From positions 1 through 31,965 of the forward strand of contig SZOR01000039.1 in assembly GCA_030263275.1 (NCBI GenBank): 31,965 nucleotides of DNA. The letters run 5' to 3'. This document shows, piece after piece, positions 15,907 to 22,710 of the stretch. Both the position numbers and the translations under genes were made by a program. How positions within the stretch are numbered: position 1 is the first letter of the stretch; each line of letters starts with the position of its first letter. Under the pieces are notes generated by a model. The model did no database searches. It was given only the letters and a program-made list of their open reading frames with translations, and was not told the origin of the DNA. This DNA is from DSNY01 sp016861185. GTDB taxonomy: Bacteria > Pseudomonadota > Gammaproteobacteria > Burkholderiales > Burkholderiaceae_F.

Positions 15907-15994
15907 TGGCGGAGGCGGTGAGATTCGAACTCACGAAGGGCGAACCCTTGCCGGTTTTCAAGACCGGTGCCTTAAACCGCTCGGCCACGCCTCC
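15907..15994 (-). tRNA. tRNA-Ser (anticodon UGA)
   Basis: An 88-base tRNA with encoded CCA (15907-15909). The acceptor arms GGAGGCG and CGCCTCC pair, followed by discriminator G. The anticodon stem ACCGG/CCGGT closes the seven-base loop CTTGAAA, giving anticodon TGA (reads UCA and other UCN codons). A long variable arm (AAGGG-TTCG-CCCTT) marks a class II tRNA, consistent with serine, and the T arm carries GTTCGAATC. A CACAAT at about 16004-16009 could be its -10 element. The gene is flanked on both sides by partial copies of itself. Confidence 0.95.
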
Positions 15995-16028
15995 GAAGGC
16001 GCGCATTGTGCCGGTTTTGTCTCCGGCC

Positions 16029-16102
16029 GCGAACTGCGTTCGCTTAACTTCGGCCGCGCCGAAGTTAGCCTTCGACGCAACATCGCGCTGCGCGCGATGT
16101 TG
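16029..16102. repeat. Train of three perfect hairpins with 3-base loops
   Basis: GCGAAC-TGC-GTTCGC (16029-16043), TAACTTCGGC-CGC-GCCGAAGTTA (16045-16067), and an 11-base stem around TGC with arms CAACATCGCGC and GCGCGATGTTG (16078-16102). The last ends exactly where the partial tRNA copy begins. They fill most of the spacer between the intact tRNA promoter region and its 5' partial copy. Confidence 0.8.
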
Positions 16103-16158
16103 TCAAGACCGGTGCCTTAAACCGCTCGGCCACGCCTCCGAAGGCGCGCATTGTGCCG
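16103..16158 (-). repeat. Partial copy of the tRNA-Ser 5' half with its upstream flank
   Basis: A 56-base perfect direct repeat of 15958-16013, at a distance of 145 bases. It carries the acceptor 5' strand, D arm and anticodon of tRNA-Ser plus 19 bases of upstream sequence with the CACAAT element, but no variable arm, T arm or 3' end. It is therefore not a functional tRNA gene. Confidence 0.9.
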
Positions 16159-16225
16159 TAGCGGCCCGTGCGGCGCACTGCGCCCTCGCCGCAGGCTGGA
16201 GAGGTCGGGCGGCGTGCAAGCGCCG

Positions 16226-16735
16226 TCAACGCGCCCGCAGCTTCACCGTTGCGGCTTCGATCGCGTTCGCGAGATAGCTCTCGTAGAAGCCCGCGGCGTC
16301 GAGGCCGACCAGCGGGTCGCCGAGCGGCGTCAGGCTCGCGTCGACGATCAACACGACCGGAACGACGCGCGCACCGAACCGCGCTGCGAACCGTGCTTCG
16401 GTGATCGGCTGGCCGTCGGCGTCGACGAAGCTGCGTTGCCCGACGATGTCGACCTCCCGGATCAGCACGCCGGCGCGCGGATCGCGTGCGCGCGGCGCCA
16501 GGTAGTTGTGCCGGACTTCGATGCAGTACGGGCAGCCCGGCGTGCTGAAGAAAAGCAGCAGCGGCACGCGCTCGCGCCGCACCTGCGCAAGCAGCGGGCG
16601 CAGATCGCCGATCCGTTCGAGCACATGCGCTTCGGCGGCGCGTGCGCCGGCCGGGAGCTGACCGGCCAACGCCAGTGCCGCGGCAGCCGCAATGAATTCT
16701 CGCCGCCGTTCGAGTTCGCGCGCGTGGTCCGACAT
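16226..16735 (-). CDS. Periplasmic thioredoxin-fold protein with CPYC site (SoxS-like)
   Basis: A 169-residue protein with an N-terminal signal sequence containing Arg residues (ELERRREFIAAAAALALAGQ..., cleavage likely after ARA), followed by a thioredoxin fold with the active site STPGCPYCIEVR at about residues 77-88 and a cis-Pro motif (RVVPVVLIVD) further on. CPYC is glutaredoxin-like and is recalled for SoxS, the periplasmic thiol reductase that keeps the SoxYZ carrier active in Paracoccus; assignment as SoxS is by motif and by closeness to the sox genes, not by full alignment. ATG at 16735 is chosen since it begins the signal peptide. It follows the small HExxH gene on the same strand with a 91-base gap. 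Confidence 0.75.
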   Translation of the reverse strand: MSDHARELERRREFIAAAAALALAGQLPAGARAAEAHVLERIGDLRPLLAQVRRERVPLLLFFSTPGCPYCIEVRHNYLAPRARDPRAGVLIREVDIVGQRSFVDADGQPITEARFAARFGARVVPVVLIVDASLTPLGDPLVGLDAAGFYESYLANAIEAATVKLRAR

Positions 16736-16826
16736 GGGCGTGCCTGGGGTCAGGAGCTTGGCGTCAACCTGCACGCGGTATGCCGTTCGGTGCGATCGGT
16801 CCGGAGACGTCGACGAGCGGACGCCG

Positions 16827-17255
16827 TCATTCGGATTCGAGGCACAACGACAGCACGGCGATGGTGAACTCGTCGATCTGCAGGAAAGCATAAGGGTCGG
16901 CGATGCCCTGCTCCTTCAGCCACTTCGCCTGCAACTGATACGCGAGCCGCTCGCGCGCCGCAAGGCAGGGATACCGGATCGCGGCCAGTTCCTGCACGTG
17001 GTGAACCAGCTCGTGCACGAGCGTCGCCCGGTTCGCGAGGCTGTCGAGCCGCCACGAATCTTCCAGGTAAACGGTCTTCGATCGACCATCGTACAGCGCC
17101 GTCACCGACGCGCCTGCCGGCGGCGGAGAGCCGTAGGCCATCGTCACGAGTTGGTCGTGCGGCGCCAGTCGGATCTCGGGTGCGGGCGGCGGCTCGCATC
17201 CGATCTGCGACGAGATCCACGTCAACAGGGCGACAATGAGCGCCTTGATGTCCAT
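16827..17255 (-). CDS. Small HExxH protein (DUF6647-like)
   Basis: A 142-residue protein with an N-terminal hydrophobic stretch (IKALIVALLTWISSQ), probably a signal peptide, and a central zinc-metallopeptidase-type motif HELVHHVQ preceded by a predicted strand (KTVYLEDSW). Three or four Cys are scattered. The HExxH plus a downstream helix with ERLAYQLQAKWLKEQG looks like a minimal gluzincin-like fold; the name DUF6647 is recalled from similar annotations and is unverified. No substrate can be proposed. ATG at 17255 starts the hydrophobic segment. It lies 280 bases after soxB in the same direction and before the CPYC thioredoxin gene. Confidence 0.65.
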   Translation of the reverse strand: MDIKALIVALLTWISSQIGCEPPPAPEIRLAPHDQLVTMAYGSPPPAGASVTALYDGRSKTVYLEDSWRLDSLANRATLVHELVHHVQELAAIRYPCLAARERLAYQLQAKWLKEQGIADPYAFLQIDEFTIAVLSLCLESE

Positions 17256-17488
17256 GATGCCTCGGTCGCTCGCGCCGCTCGGCCGCAGTAGCTGCGCGAG
17301 ACCGGATGCTTGACCGCGCCGCCAACGATGGCCGATGCGTTCCGCTCGTTCCCGGTTCGGCGAGGAGACCCCCTGGGAGAATGCTGCTCCCATCCCTCGG
17401 CATCGGCATTGACCCAGTTCAACGGCCAAGGACATGCGCATGGCGGCGATCCAGCGCCGGCTGCCCGCGCGCACTCATGCGATCGAAC

Positions 17489-17504
17489 GCGGACGTGCGT
17501 CCGC
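17489..17504. repeat. Short hairpin after soxB
   Basis: GCGGAC-GTGC-GTCCGC, a 6-base perfect stem in the 280-base gap after soxB. No T run follows on the minus strand, so it is at most a weak or Rho-assisted end signal. I see no gene in this gap. Confidence 0.35.
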
Positions 17505-17535
17505 CGGCCGCACGGCGAGCGCGCAGCCTCGTGCG

Positions 17536-19257
17536 CTAGGCCAATCCGGGATTGCCCTGCATGCCCTTGATCGTCGGCAGGTTGAGCTTGCGCGGCTTAA
17601 GCACCTTCTGATCGCGCAGGTACTTGGCCACGACGTCCCACACGGGTTCGCCCTGCGCCCCTTCCGCGACCGGCGCCCAGCCGGCGACCTTGTAGGTCTT
17701 CTTCGGATCGATTGGCCTGCCGTCGAGCCGCATGTCGGAGATGCGGCTTCCCATCGTCGCGTTCGGATCGATCGTGTACTGCAGCCCGCCGACGCGCACC
17801 ATGTCGCCGCCCTGCTGCAGATACGGGTCGGGGTTGAACAGGTTGTCGGCGACATCCTCGAGGATCGTCTTGATCATCTCGCCCGGCATGTCGGTCACGG
17901 TCGTGTACGGATACGTGATCGCGGTCTGGTCCAGCACGTGCTCCATCAGGATCGTCTGCCCCGGCAGCAGCGACGTGCCCCAGCGGAATCCCGGCGAAAA
18001 CGCGATCTGCGCGCCTTTCACCGTGATCAGCGCGTCGCAGATCAACTGGTCGAAGGTGCCGTTGAAGTTGCCCCGCCGGTACAGCAGCCCTTCGGTCACG
18101 GCGAGTTTCTCGCCGAGTTTCGACTCGAACGGTGCGCGCACTCTCTTGATGAACGCGTCCATCTCCGCGTCGGCCGGCAGCAGATTGGCGAACACCGGCA
18201 GCAGCCTGTAGCGGAAGTCGACGACCTTGCCACCCTTGACTTCGAAGTCGAGCACCCCGAGGAACTTGCCGTTGCTGCCGGCGTTCGTCACGAGCGTCTG
18301 CCCGCCCGCGTTCTTGACGATCGAGGGCGCCGGCACGCCGTCGTGCGTGTGGCCGCCGAGGATCGCGTCGATGCCGCGCACGCGCGTGGCCATCTTTAGA
18401 TCGACGTCCATGCCGTTGTGGCTCAACACGACGACGACCTGCGCGCCTTTGCCGCGCGCCTCGTCGACGTGTTTCTGCATCGTGTCGTCCTTGATGCCGA
18501 AGCTCCAGTCGGGGATCAGGTAGCGCGGATTGGCGATCGGCGTGTACGGGAAGGCCTGCCCGATGATGGCGACCTTGACGCCGTTGATGTCCTTGATGAC
18601 GTACGGCGGGAACACCTGGTCGCCGAAGTCGGTGGTCGTGACGTTCTGCGCGATGAAGTCGACCTTCCCCTTGAAGTCCCGGTCGACGATCTCCTGCACG
18701 CGCTTGGCGCCGAGCGTCATTTCCCAGTGCGGCGTCATGATGTCGACGCCGAGCAGCTTGCAGGCGTCGACCATGTCCTGCCCGTTGGTCCACAGCGCCG
18801 TGCCCGATCCTTGCCAGGTGTCGCCGCCGTCGAGCAGCAGCGCGCCGGGGCGCGACGCCTTCATCCGTTTGACCAGCGTGGCGAGGTGCGCGAAGCCGCC
18901 GACCTTGCCGTAGGTGCGCGCGGCGGCCTCGAAGTCGAGATAGGTGAACGCGTGCGCTTCGATCGACTTCGGCGCGATGCCGAACTGCTTCAGCAGGTGT
19001 TCGCCGACCAGGTGCGGCGCCTTGCCGCGCGCGTCCGCCACGCCGAGATTGACGCTCGGCTCGCGGAAGTAGATCGGCAGCAACTGCGCGTGGCAGTCGG
19101 TGAAGTGCAGCAAGTGCACGTTGCCGAAGCGCGGCACGTCGTACAGCCGGCGCGCGGCATCGGGCTGCTGCGCGAGCACGTCGCGCGCCGTGATCGGCAT
19201 GCCCGCCGCGGCGGCCACCGCCAGGACCTGCATGAACTCGCGTCGATTCATCGACAT
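17536..19257 (-). CDS. soxB: Thiosulfohydrolase SoxB
   Basis: A 573-residue periplasmic enzyme that hydrolyses the terminal sulfone from S-thiosulfonated SoxYZ, releasing sulfate. It has a twin-arginine leader (NRREFMQVLAVAAAAG) and the 5'-nucleotidase/metallophosphatase fold with the two-metal (manganese) ligands visible: FTDCHAQ (54-58), LLDGGDTWQG (141-150), AQNVTT, LSHNGMD and GGHTHDG. The C-terminal domain carries FNGTFDQLICDALI and FSPGFRWG, typical of SoxB. The start at 19257 has a GGGGGAAG site five bases before. It is the last sox gene of the cluster, 18 bases after the TlpA-like gene. Confidence 0.97.
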   Translation of the reverse strand: MSMNRREFMQVLAVAAAAGMPITARDVLAQQPDAARRLYDVPRFGNVHLLHFTDCHAQLLPIYFREPSVNLGVADARGKAPHLVGEHLLKQFGIAPKSIEAHAFTYLDFEAAARTYGKVGGFAHLATLVKRMKASRPGALLLDGGDTWQGSGTALWTNGQDMVDACKLLGVDIMTPHWEMTLGAKRVQEIVDRDFKGKVDFIAQNVTTTDFGDQVFPPYVIKDINGVKVAIIGQAFPYTPIANPRYLIPDWSFGIKDDTMQKHVDEARGKGAQVVVVLSHNGMDVDLKMATRVRGIDAILGGHTHDGVPAPSIVKNAGGQTLVTNAGSNGKFLGVLDFEVKGGKVVDFRYRLLPVFANLLPADAEMDAFIKRVRAPFESKLGEKLAVTEGLLYRRGNFNGTFDQLICDALITVKGAQIAFSPGFRWGTSLLPGQTILMEHVLDQTAITYPYTTVTDMPGEMIKTILEDVADNLFNPDPYLQQGGDMVRVGGLQYTIDPNATMGSRISDMRLDGRPIDPKKTYKVAGWAPVAEGAQGEPVWDVVAKYLRDQKVLKPRKLNLPTIKGMQGNPGLA

Positions 19258-19275
19258 CGGACTTCCCCCTACCTC

Positions 19276-19767
19276 TCACGGCTTGGTCGCGAAGCGCGCG
19301 AGCGCAGCGACGTCTTCGGCGAACATCTCGCCGAGTTCGCGGAACACGATGCGCCCGGTCGAATCGACCACGTACACCTCGGGCAGCGCCTTGCGCCGCC
19401 CGAACCAGGACTCCGACTGCGGACCGGCCATCGCGACGGCGAACGTGAAGCCGCGCTCGGCCATGTACTTGCGCACGGGCGCCGGATCCTTGTCGATCGA
19501 GAACGTCAGCACGACCAGCCCCTTGCCGCCGTGCTGCGCGTGCAGCTTCTGGATGTGCGGGTTCTGCGCCGCGCAGAACGGGCACCACGTCGCCCAGAAC
19601 TCGACGACCACGGTCTTTCCCCGCAGATCGGCGGCGCGCAGGACGCGACCGTCGACCAGCGTGACGTCCGACCAGGCGACGCGGTCGCCGACATCGACCG
19701 CGCGCACGCCGGACAGCGGCAGCGTCGCTGCGAGCAGCGCGAACAGCAGCCGGCGAACGAGCGTCAT
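19276..19767 (-). CDS. TlpA/ResA-like thiol-disulfide oxidoreductase (SoxW-like)
   Basis: A 163-residue secreted thioredoxin-fold protein. The signal peptide is MTLVRRLLFALLAATLPLSGVRA; the active site WATWCPFCAAQNPHIQ lies near residues 64-79; the cis-Pro is in KALPEVYVVD. It resembles SoxW and other TlpA-type periplasmic reductants encoded in sox clusters that supply or remove electrons at SoxY or at c-type cytochrome cysteines. ATG at 19767 is preferred over the one six codons upstream because GAGG sits six bases before it. A strong terminator hairpin lies only 17 bases before this start, so its expression, and that of soxB behind it, may depend on read-through. Confidence 0.85.
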   Translation of the reverse strand: MTLVRRLLFALLAATLPLSGVRAVDVGDRVAWSDVTLVDGRVLRAADLRGKTVVVEFWATWCPFCAAQNPHIQKLHAQHGGKGLVVLTFSIDKDPAPVRKYMAERGFTFAVAMAGPQSESWFGRRKALPEVYVVDSTGRIVFRELGEMFAEDVAALARFATKP

Positions 19768-19783
19768 CGCTTTCCTCGGGTCC

Positions 19784-19814
19784 AAAAAAAGGGCGGCGCC
19801 GGCCGACGCCGCCC
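19784..19814 (-). terminator. Intrinsic terminator between soxX and the TlpA-like gene
   Basis: Read on the minus strand, an 8-base GC stem (GGGCGGCG with CGCCGCCC, loop of 8) is followed at once by seven T. It lies 18 bases after the soxX stop and ends 17 bases before the next start codon. Stem, loop and T run are all of textbook quality, yet the downstream genes have no other visible promoter space. Confidence 0.85.
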
Positions 19815-19831
19815 CGCTTGCCTTGCGGACG

Positions 19832-20446
19832 CTACTGGTTGACCGGCGATGCCGGATCCAGCAGCAGCGCCATCACGTCCTTGATCTGCGCCTCGGTCAG
19901 GATGCCGGCGTCGCCGAAGCGCGGCATCGGCGAACAGGCGTTGAACGCGTGCGTGTTCCAGATCTTGGCCCACGTATAGCGCAGCGTCTGCTCGGTGTTG
20001 CCGCGCAGCTTGCCGTAGTTGTATAGCGACGGGCCGATGTTCCCGAACGAGATCTCCGCCTTCGACAACTGGTGGCAGGCATAGCAGTTGCCGCCGGCGG
20101 GCGCGCCTTCCTTGTCGCTCCACTGCAGGCCGACACCCGTCTGCGCGACGCGCTCGCCCTGCTTGTAATCGCCGAGCCATTTGCTGTCGGTGGGGTACTT
20201 GACCGCGGCGAGCGCGGCCTTTTCAAGCCGTTCGCGCACCTCCTTCGGGGGGTTGTTGCCTGTCTCCGAGCACACGCGCTGCAGTTCGGTCTGATTCAGC
20301 CGGTCGATCTTGGCGATGCCGCGGTCCTTGAAGCTCGACTTGATGACTGCGAGCGTTTCCTCCTTGGTCGGCGGCGCGTACATCATCGAAGCGCAGCCGG
20401 CGAGCGCGACCGCGCCGAGCGCAGCCATGGCGAACTTGAGTTTCAT
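19832..20446 (-). CDS. soxX: Cytochrome c subunit SoxX
   Basis: A 204-residue monohaem c-type cytochrome that forms the SoxAX complex, which couples thiosulfate oxidatively to the SoxYZ cysteine. The haem motif CYACH is at 121-125 (NCYACHQLSKAEISFGNIGPSL), and Met174 in SPMPRFG is the likely second axial ligand. An N-terminal region of about 90 residues precedes the haem domain, as in the longer SoxX forms. The leader contains a lipobox (VALAGCAS, Cys18), so this SoxX may be an outer- or inner-membrane lipoprotein rather than soluble. The start has a strong GGAGGGAG site and lies 13 bases after soxA. Confidence 0.95.
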   Translation of the reverse strand: MKLKFAMAALGAVALAGCASMMYAPPTKEETLAVIKSSFKDRGIAKIDRLNQTELQRVCSETGNNPPKEVRERLEKAALAAVKYPTDSKWLGDYKQGERVAQTGVGLQWSDKEGAPAGGNCYACHQLSKAEISFGNIGPSLYNYGKLRGNTEQTLRYTWAKIWNTHAFNACSPMPRFGDAGILTEAQIKDVMALLLDPASPVNQ

Positions 20447-20459
20447 CGGTCGCTCCCTC

Positions 20460-21302
20460 CTAGCGCTTGATGGCGGGCGAATCCATCTTGCCGCCCGCGG
20501 CCTTGACCCCGAGGAACGTGATCAGGTCGATCGTCCCCTGGGAAATGAAGATCGGCTCGGGCCAGCGCTGCTGCCGGAAGCAGTCGTTGAGTCGCCACTG
20601 CATCGTTCGCAAGGCGCCCTGCGACACGCGATACGCGGGCCAGGTCGCGAACGCGCGCTGCGCGGGTTCCGGTTTCTCGAAGTTCGGCAGGTCCTGCAGC
20701 CGGATGCGCTGGCCGTCGACGCCGTGGCAGGTCGAGCAGGCGAAGTCGTACGGACCGGCGCGCATGTAGAAGAGCTGCTTGCCGCGCTCGAACGAAGCCT
20801 TCTCCTTGGGGTGATTCTGCGGCACGGTGATCGGCAGACCGCGCGATTGTTCGACGACATAGGTCGTGATCGACTCGATGTCGGTCGCGCGCTGGCCGGC
20901 GCCGGAGAATGGATTCTTGGTCACTGCCGCGCGATCGAAGCCCTGCAGCGTGACCATGCAGTGGACCAGGCGCGCCTCGAAGTCCATCACCTGATCGGCG
21001 TCGGCGAAGTAGCGCGGCAGTTGCGCGTACGCGCCCTTGACGACGCCCGGCCCGAGGCCGAGGTCGCACTGCTCGAGCGAGGCGTTTTTCGGACCGCGCT
21101 TGGTCTTCCACAGCTCTTCGCCGCGCACGACCAGCAGCTCGGCCGGATTGCCATCCTGCAGCATCTGGCGATAGCGCTCGATCTCCTGGATCGTCCTGTC
21201 CTTGTCCTGCGCCATCGCGATCGCCGCAGCGATCGCCATTCCCGCACCGGCCAAAACCGGTCCCAGGCTCCGCATCACCGATGCGGGTCGTCTCCATGTC
21301 AT
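20460..21302 (-). CDS. soxA: Cytochrome c subunit SoxA (monohaem type)
   Basis: A 280-residue catalytic subunit of SoxAX. After a signal peptide (ends about AIAMA, residue 31), the N-terminal domain holds Cys79 and Cys115, which replace the first haem site by a probable disulfide. The C-terminal domain carries one haem motif CSTCH (189-193) and the active-site cysteine in NDCFRQQRWPEP (Cys241), which in characterised SoxA is a persulfide haem ligand. The ATG at 21302 has GGAG five bases before it. A 208-base gap separates soxZ from this gene, unusual within the otherwise tight cluster; a TTGACC in that gap could belong to a secondary promoter but no good -10 follows. Confidence 0.96.
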   Translation of the reverse strand: MTWRRPASVMRSLGPVLAGAGMAIAAAIAMAQDKDRTIQEIERYRQMLQDGNPAELLVVRGEELWKTKRGPKNASLEQCDLGLGPGVVKGAYAQLPRYFADADQVMDFEARLVHCMVTLQGFDRAAVTKNPFSGAGQRATDIESITTYVVEQSRGLPITVPQNHPKEKASFERGKQLFYMRAGPYDFACSTCHGVDGQRIRLQDLPNFEKPEPAQRAFATWPAYRVSQGALRTMQWRLNDCFRQQRWPEPIFISQGTIDLITFLGVKAAGGKMDSPAIKR

Positions 21303-21510
21303 GGGTGCTCCTTGTGGCTTAAGGGACAAATACCCCGTCCTCTGCGGGACGTAGGTCAACGTATGCGTCTTGCTTGGCCGACAGCCGCGCGGAAGCCGAT
21401 GCCGCCCTGCGCGCAGATCGCGTGCGTGCCTGCTTCATCGGCCTGCACTTCGTTTCGACGTGCAGCACGGGCGCACCGGCGCTTCCGTCGGTACTCGCCC
21501 GTGCACTGCG

Positions 21511-21822
21511 TCAGTTGATCGTCGCCTTGTCGGTGCGTGTCTCTCCCTTGTTGTCGACCCACGTCACGACGATCTCGTCACCCTTCTTGCCGCCCTGGAA
21601 CTTGAACTGCAGGTACGGGTTCTTCGACACCGCCGGCCCCCACTCGGCCGACAGCACGGTCTTGCCCGCGTGCGTCACGGTGACCGTCTGGATGAAGTGC
21701 GGCGGCACCAGGTTGCCGCTCGCGTCGCGCCGCTGGCCGGCTTCCATTTCGTGGCTCATCAGCACGCGCACCTCGACCGCATCGCCTTGCGCGGTGGCGC
21801 GGATTCGCATCGGATCAGGCAT
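21511..21822 (-). CDS. soxZ: Sulfur-carrier complex subunit SoxZ
   Basis: A 103-residue beta-sandwich protein, the partner of SoxY. Typical segments are MRIRATAQGDAVEVRVLMSH, MEAGQRRDASGNLVPPHFIQ and LSAEWGPAVSKNPYLQFKF. It has no signal peptide, as usual: SoxZ is exported with SoxY through the twin-arginine route. AAGGAG precedes the ATG by five bases. It lies 37 bases after soxY. Confidence 0.96.
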   Translation of the reverse strand: MPDPMRIRATAQGDAVEVRVLMSHEMEAGQRRDASGNLVPPHFIQTVTVTHAGKTVLSAEWGPAVSKNPYLQFKFQGGKKGDEIVVTWVDNKGETRTDKATIN

Positions 21823-21859
21823 GTTGGCTCCTTCGCTTGCGTAACGTTTCGATCCCTGC

Positions 21860-22327
21860 TCAGCCGCCGCAGCCGCCCAGCGTGACCTTGACTTCCTTCG
21901 AGGCGACGTAGAACTTGCCGTCTGCCTTGACGACCGCGTACACGTTCGACGTCTGGCCCATCTTGATACGGGTGGAGATGTTGGGCTCGGTGCCGGCCGG
22001 GATGTTGAAGCCCGCCGCCAGCACGTTCGGGTTCTTCTCGACCAGCACGTAGACCGCCTGTGTCTTGGGGATCTTGCTGGTCACGCCGACCGGAACGACC
22101 GCACCGTTTTCGGCGATGTCGGGCGCGGTGATCGCGATGTCCTTGCTCTCGACCGGCGCCGAACCGCCGAGCGCCTTGACTGCGTCGTTCAGGTTTTTCG
22201 TTTCGAACGCCGCCTTGTTCCACGCTTGCTGTTGCGCAAAAGCTTCGTCCGTCGTCAGCAGACCCGCCGCGGCCAGAAGGCCGAAAACGCCGGTCAGCTT
22301 CATGAAGTCGCGTCGTGTCTCACTCAT
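21860..22327 (-). CDS. soxY: Sulfur-carrier protein SoxY
   Basis: A 155-residue periplasmic carrier. The leader TRRDFMKLTGVFGLLAAAG is a twin-arginine signal; the mature domain is an Ig-like fold ending in the flexible swinging arm GGCGG (151-155), with Cys153 carrying the sulfur intermediates between SoxAX, SoxB and SoxCD. GGAGGTGA, a full complement of the 16S tail, sits three bases before the ATG, so high expression is expected. A 383-base gap with an inverted repeat precedes it, suggesting an extra promoter for soxYZAX. Confidence 0.97.
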   Translation of the reverse strand: MSETRRDFMKLTGVFGLLAAAGLLTTDEAFAQQQAWNKAAFETKNLNDAVKALGGSAPVESKDIAITAPDIAENGAVVPVGVTSKIPKTQAVYVLVEKNPNVLAAGFNIPAGTEPNISTRIKMGQTSNVYAVVKADGKFYVASKEVKVTLGGCGG

Positions 22328-22710
22328 GAATCACCTCCGTCAATGTTCATCGAGCTGCATCAATGGTAGCAATGCAGCGTCGGCCAGCATTCCGCTTGCG
22401 GGAATACTCTCATCCTAGGCGCCGCTTGAACCGCCGCGCCCGGAGTTCTGTTGCGGCCGGGTCGTTGCCCGTCGCATTGTTGTTGCCGATCGGACGTGGC
22501 GCCACGAGCGCAGGGCCCGCGCGCGCCAGTCGTTGTCCCTGAGTCGCATCTGCGCTCGCGAACAGCCACGCGTCCAAGGCCGCCGCTCGGCTGCGAACGC
22601 CCGCGCCCGCAAGGCGCCGCCTTCTCACCCTGCGCCCGACCTCGCTGCGGCCGAAGTAAAACAGCGCGCGGAGCGAAAGGAAACACTTCCAAAGGGTTAT
22701 TCGAGCCTCG
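22328..22710. other. Long non-coding gap between soxD and soxY
   Basis: A 383-base stretch without a convincing gene. It holds an ATTCC/GGAAT inverted repeat at 22386-22408, a strong ribosome binding site for soxY, and, near soxD, a stretch at about 22650-22700 that is richer in A/T than its surroundings with short imperfect hairpins. I could not identify a clear sigma-70 promoter or terminator. Confidence 0.5.
22386..22408. promoter_or_regulatory. Inverted repeat before soxY
   Basis: AGCATTCC and GGAATACT face each other around seven bases, matching in seven of eight positions. It sits about 59-81 bases upstream of the soxY start, a position suited to an operator. ArsR-family regulators often bind ATTC/GAAT-type dyads, so the arsR product upstream in the cluster is a candidate ligand. 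Confidence 0.45.

Noticed and set aside
16103..16158. Second tRNA-Ser gene
   Set aside because: Only the 5' half is present; variable arm, T arm and 3' acceptor strand are missing.
15765..16158. Integrative element bounded by tRNA attachment sites
   Set aside because: Repeated tRNA ends usually mark attachment sites, but the enclosed segments are only about 90-140 bases and there is no integrase in the window.
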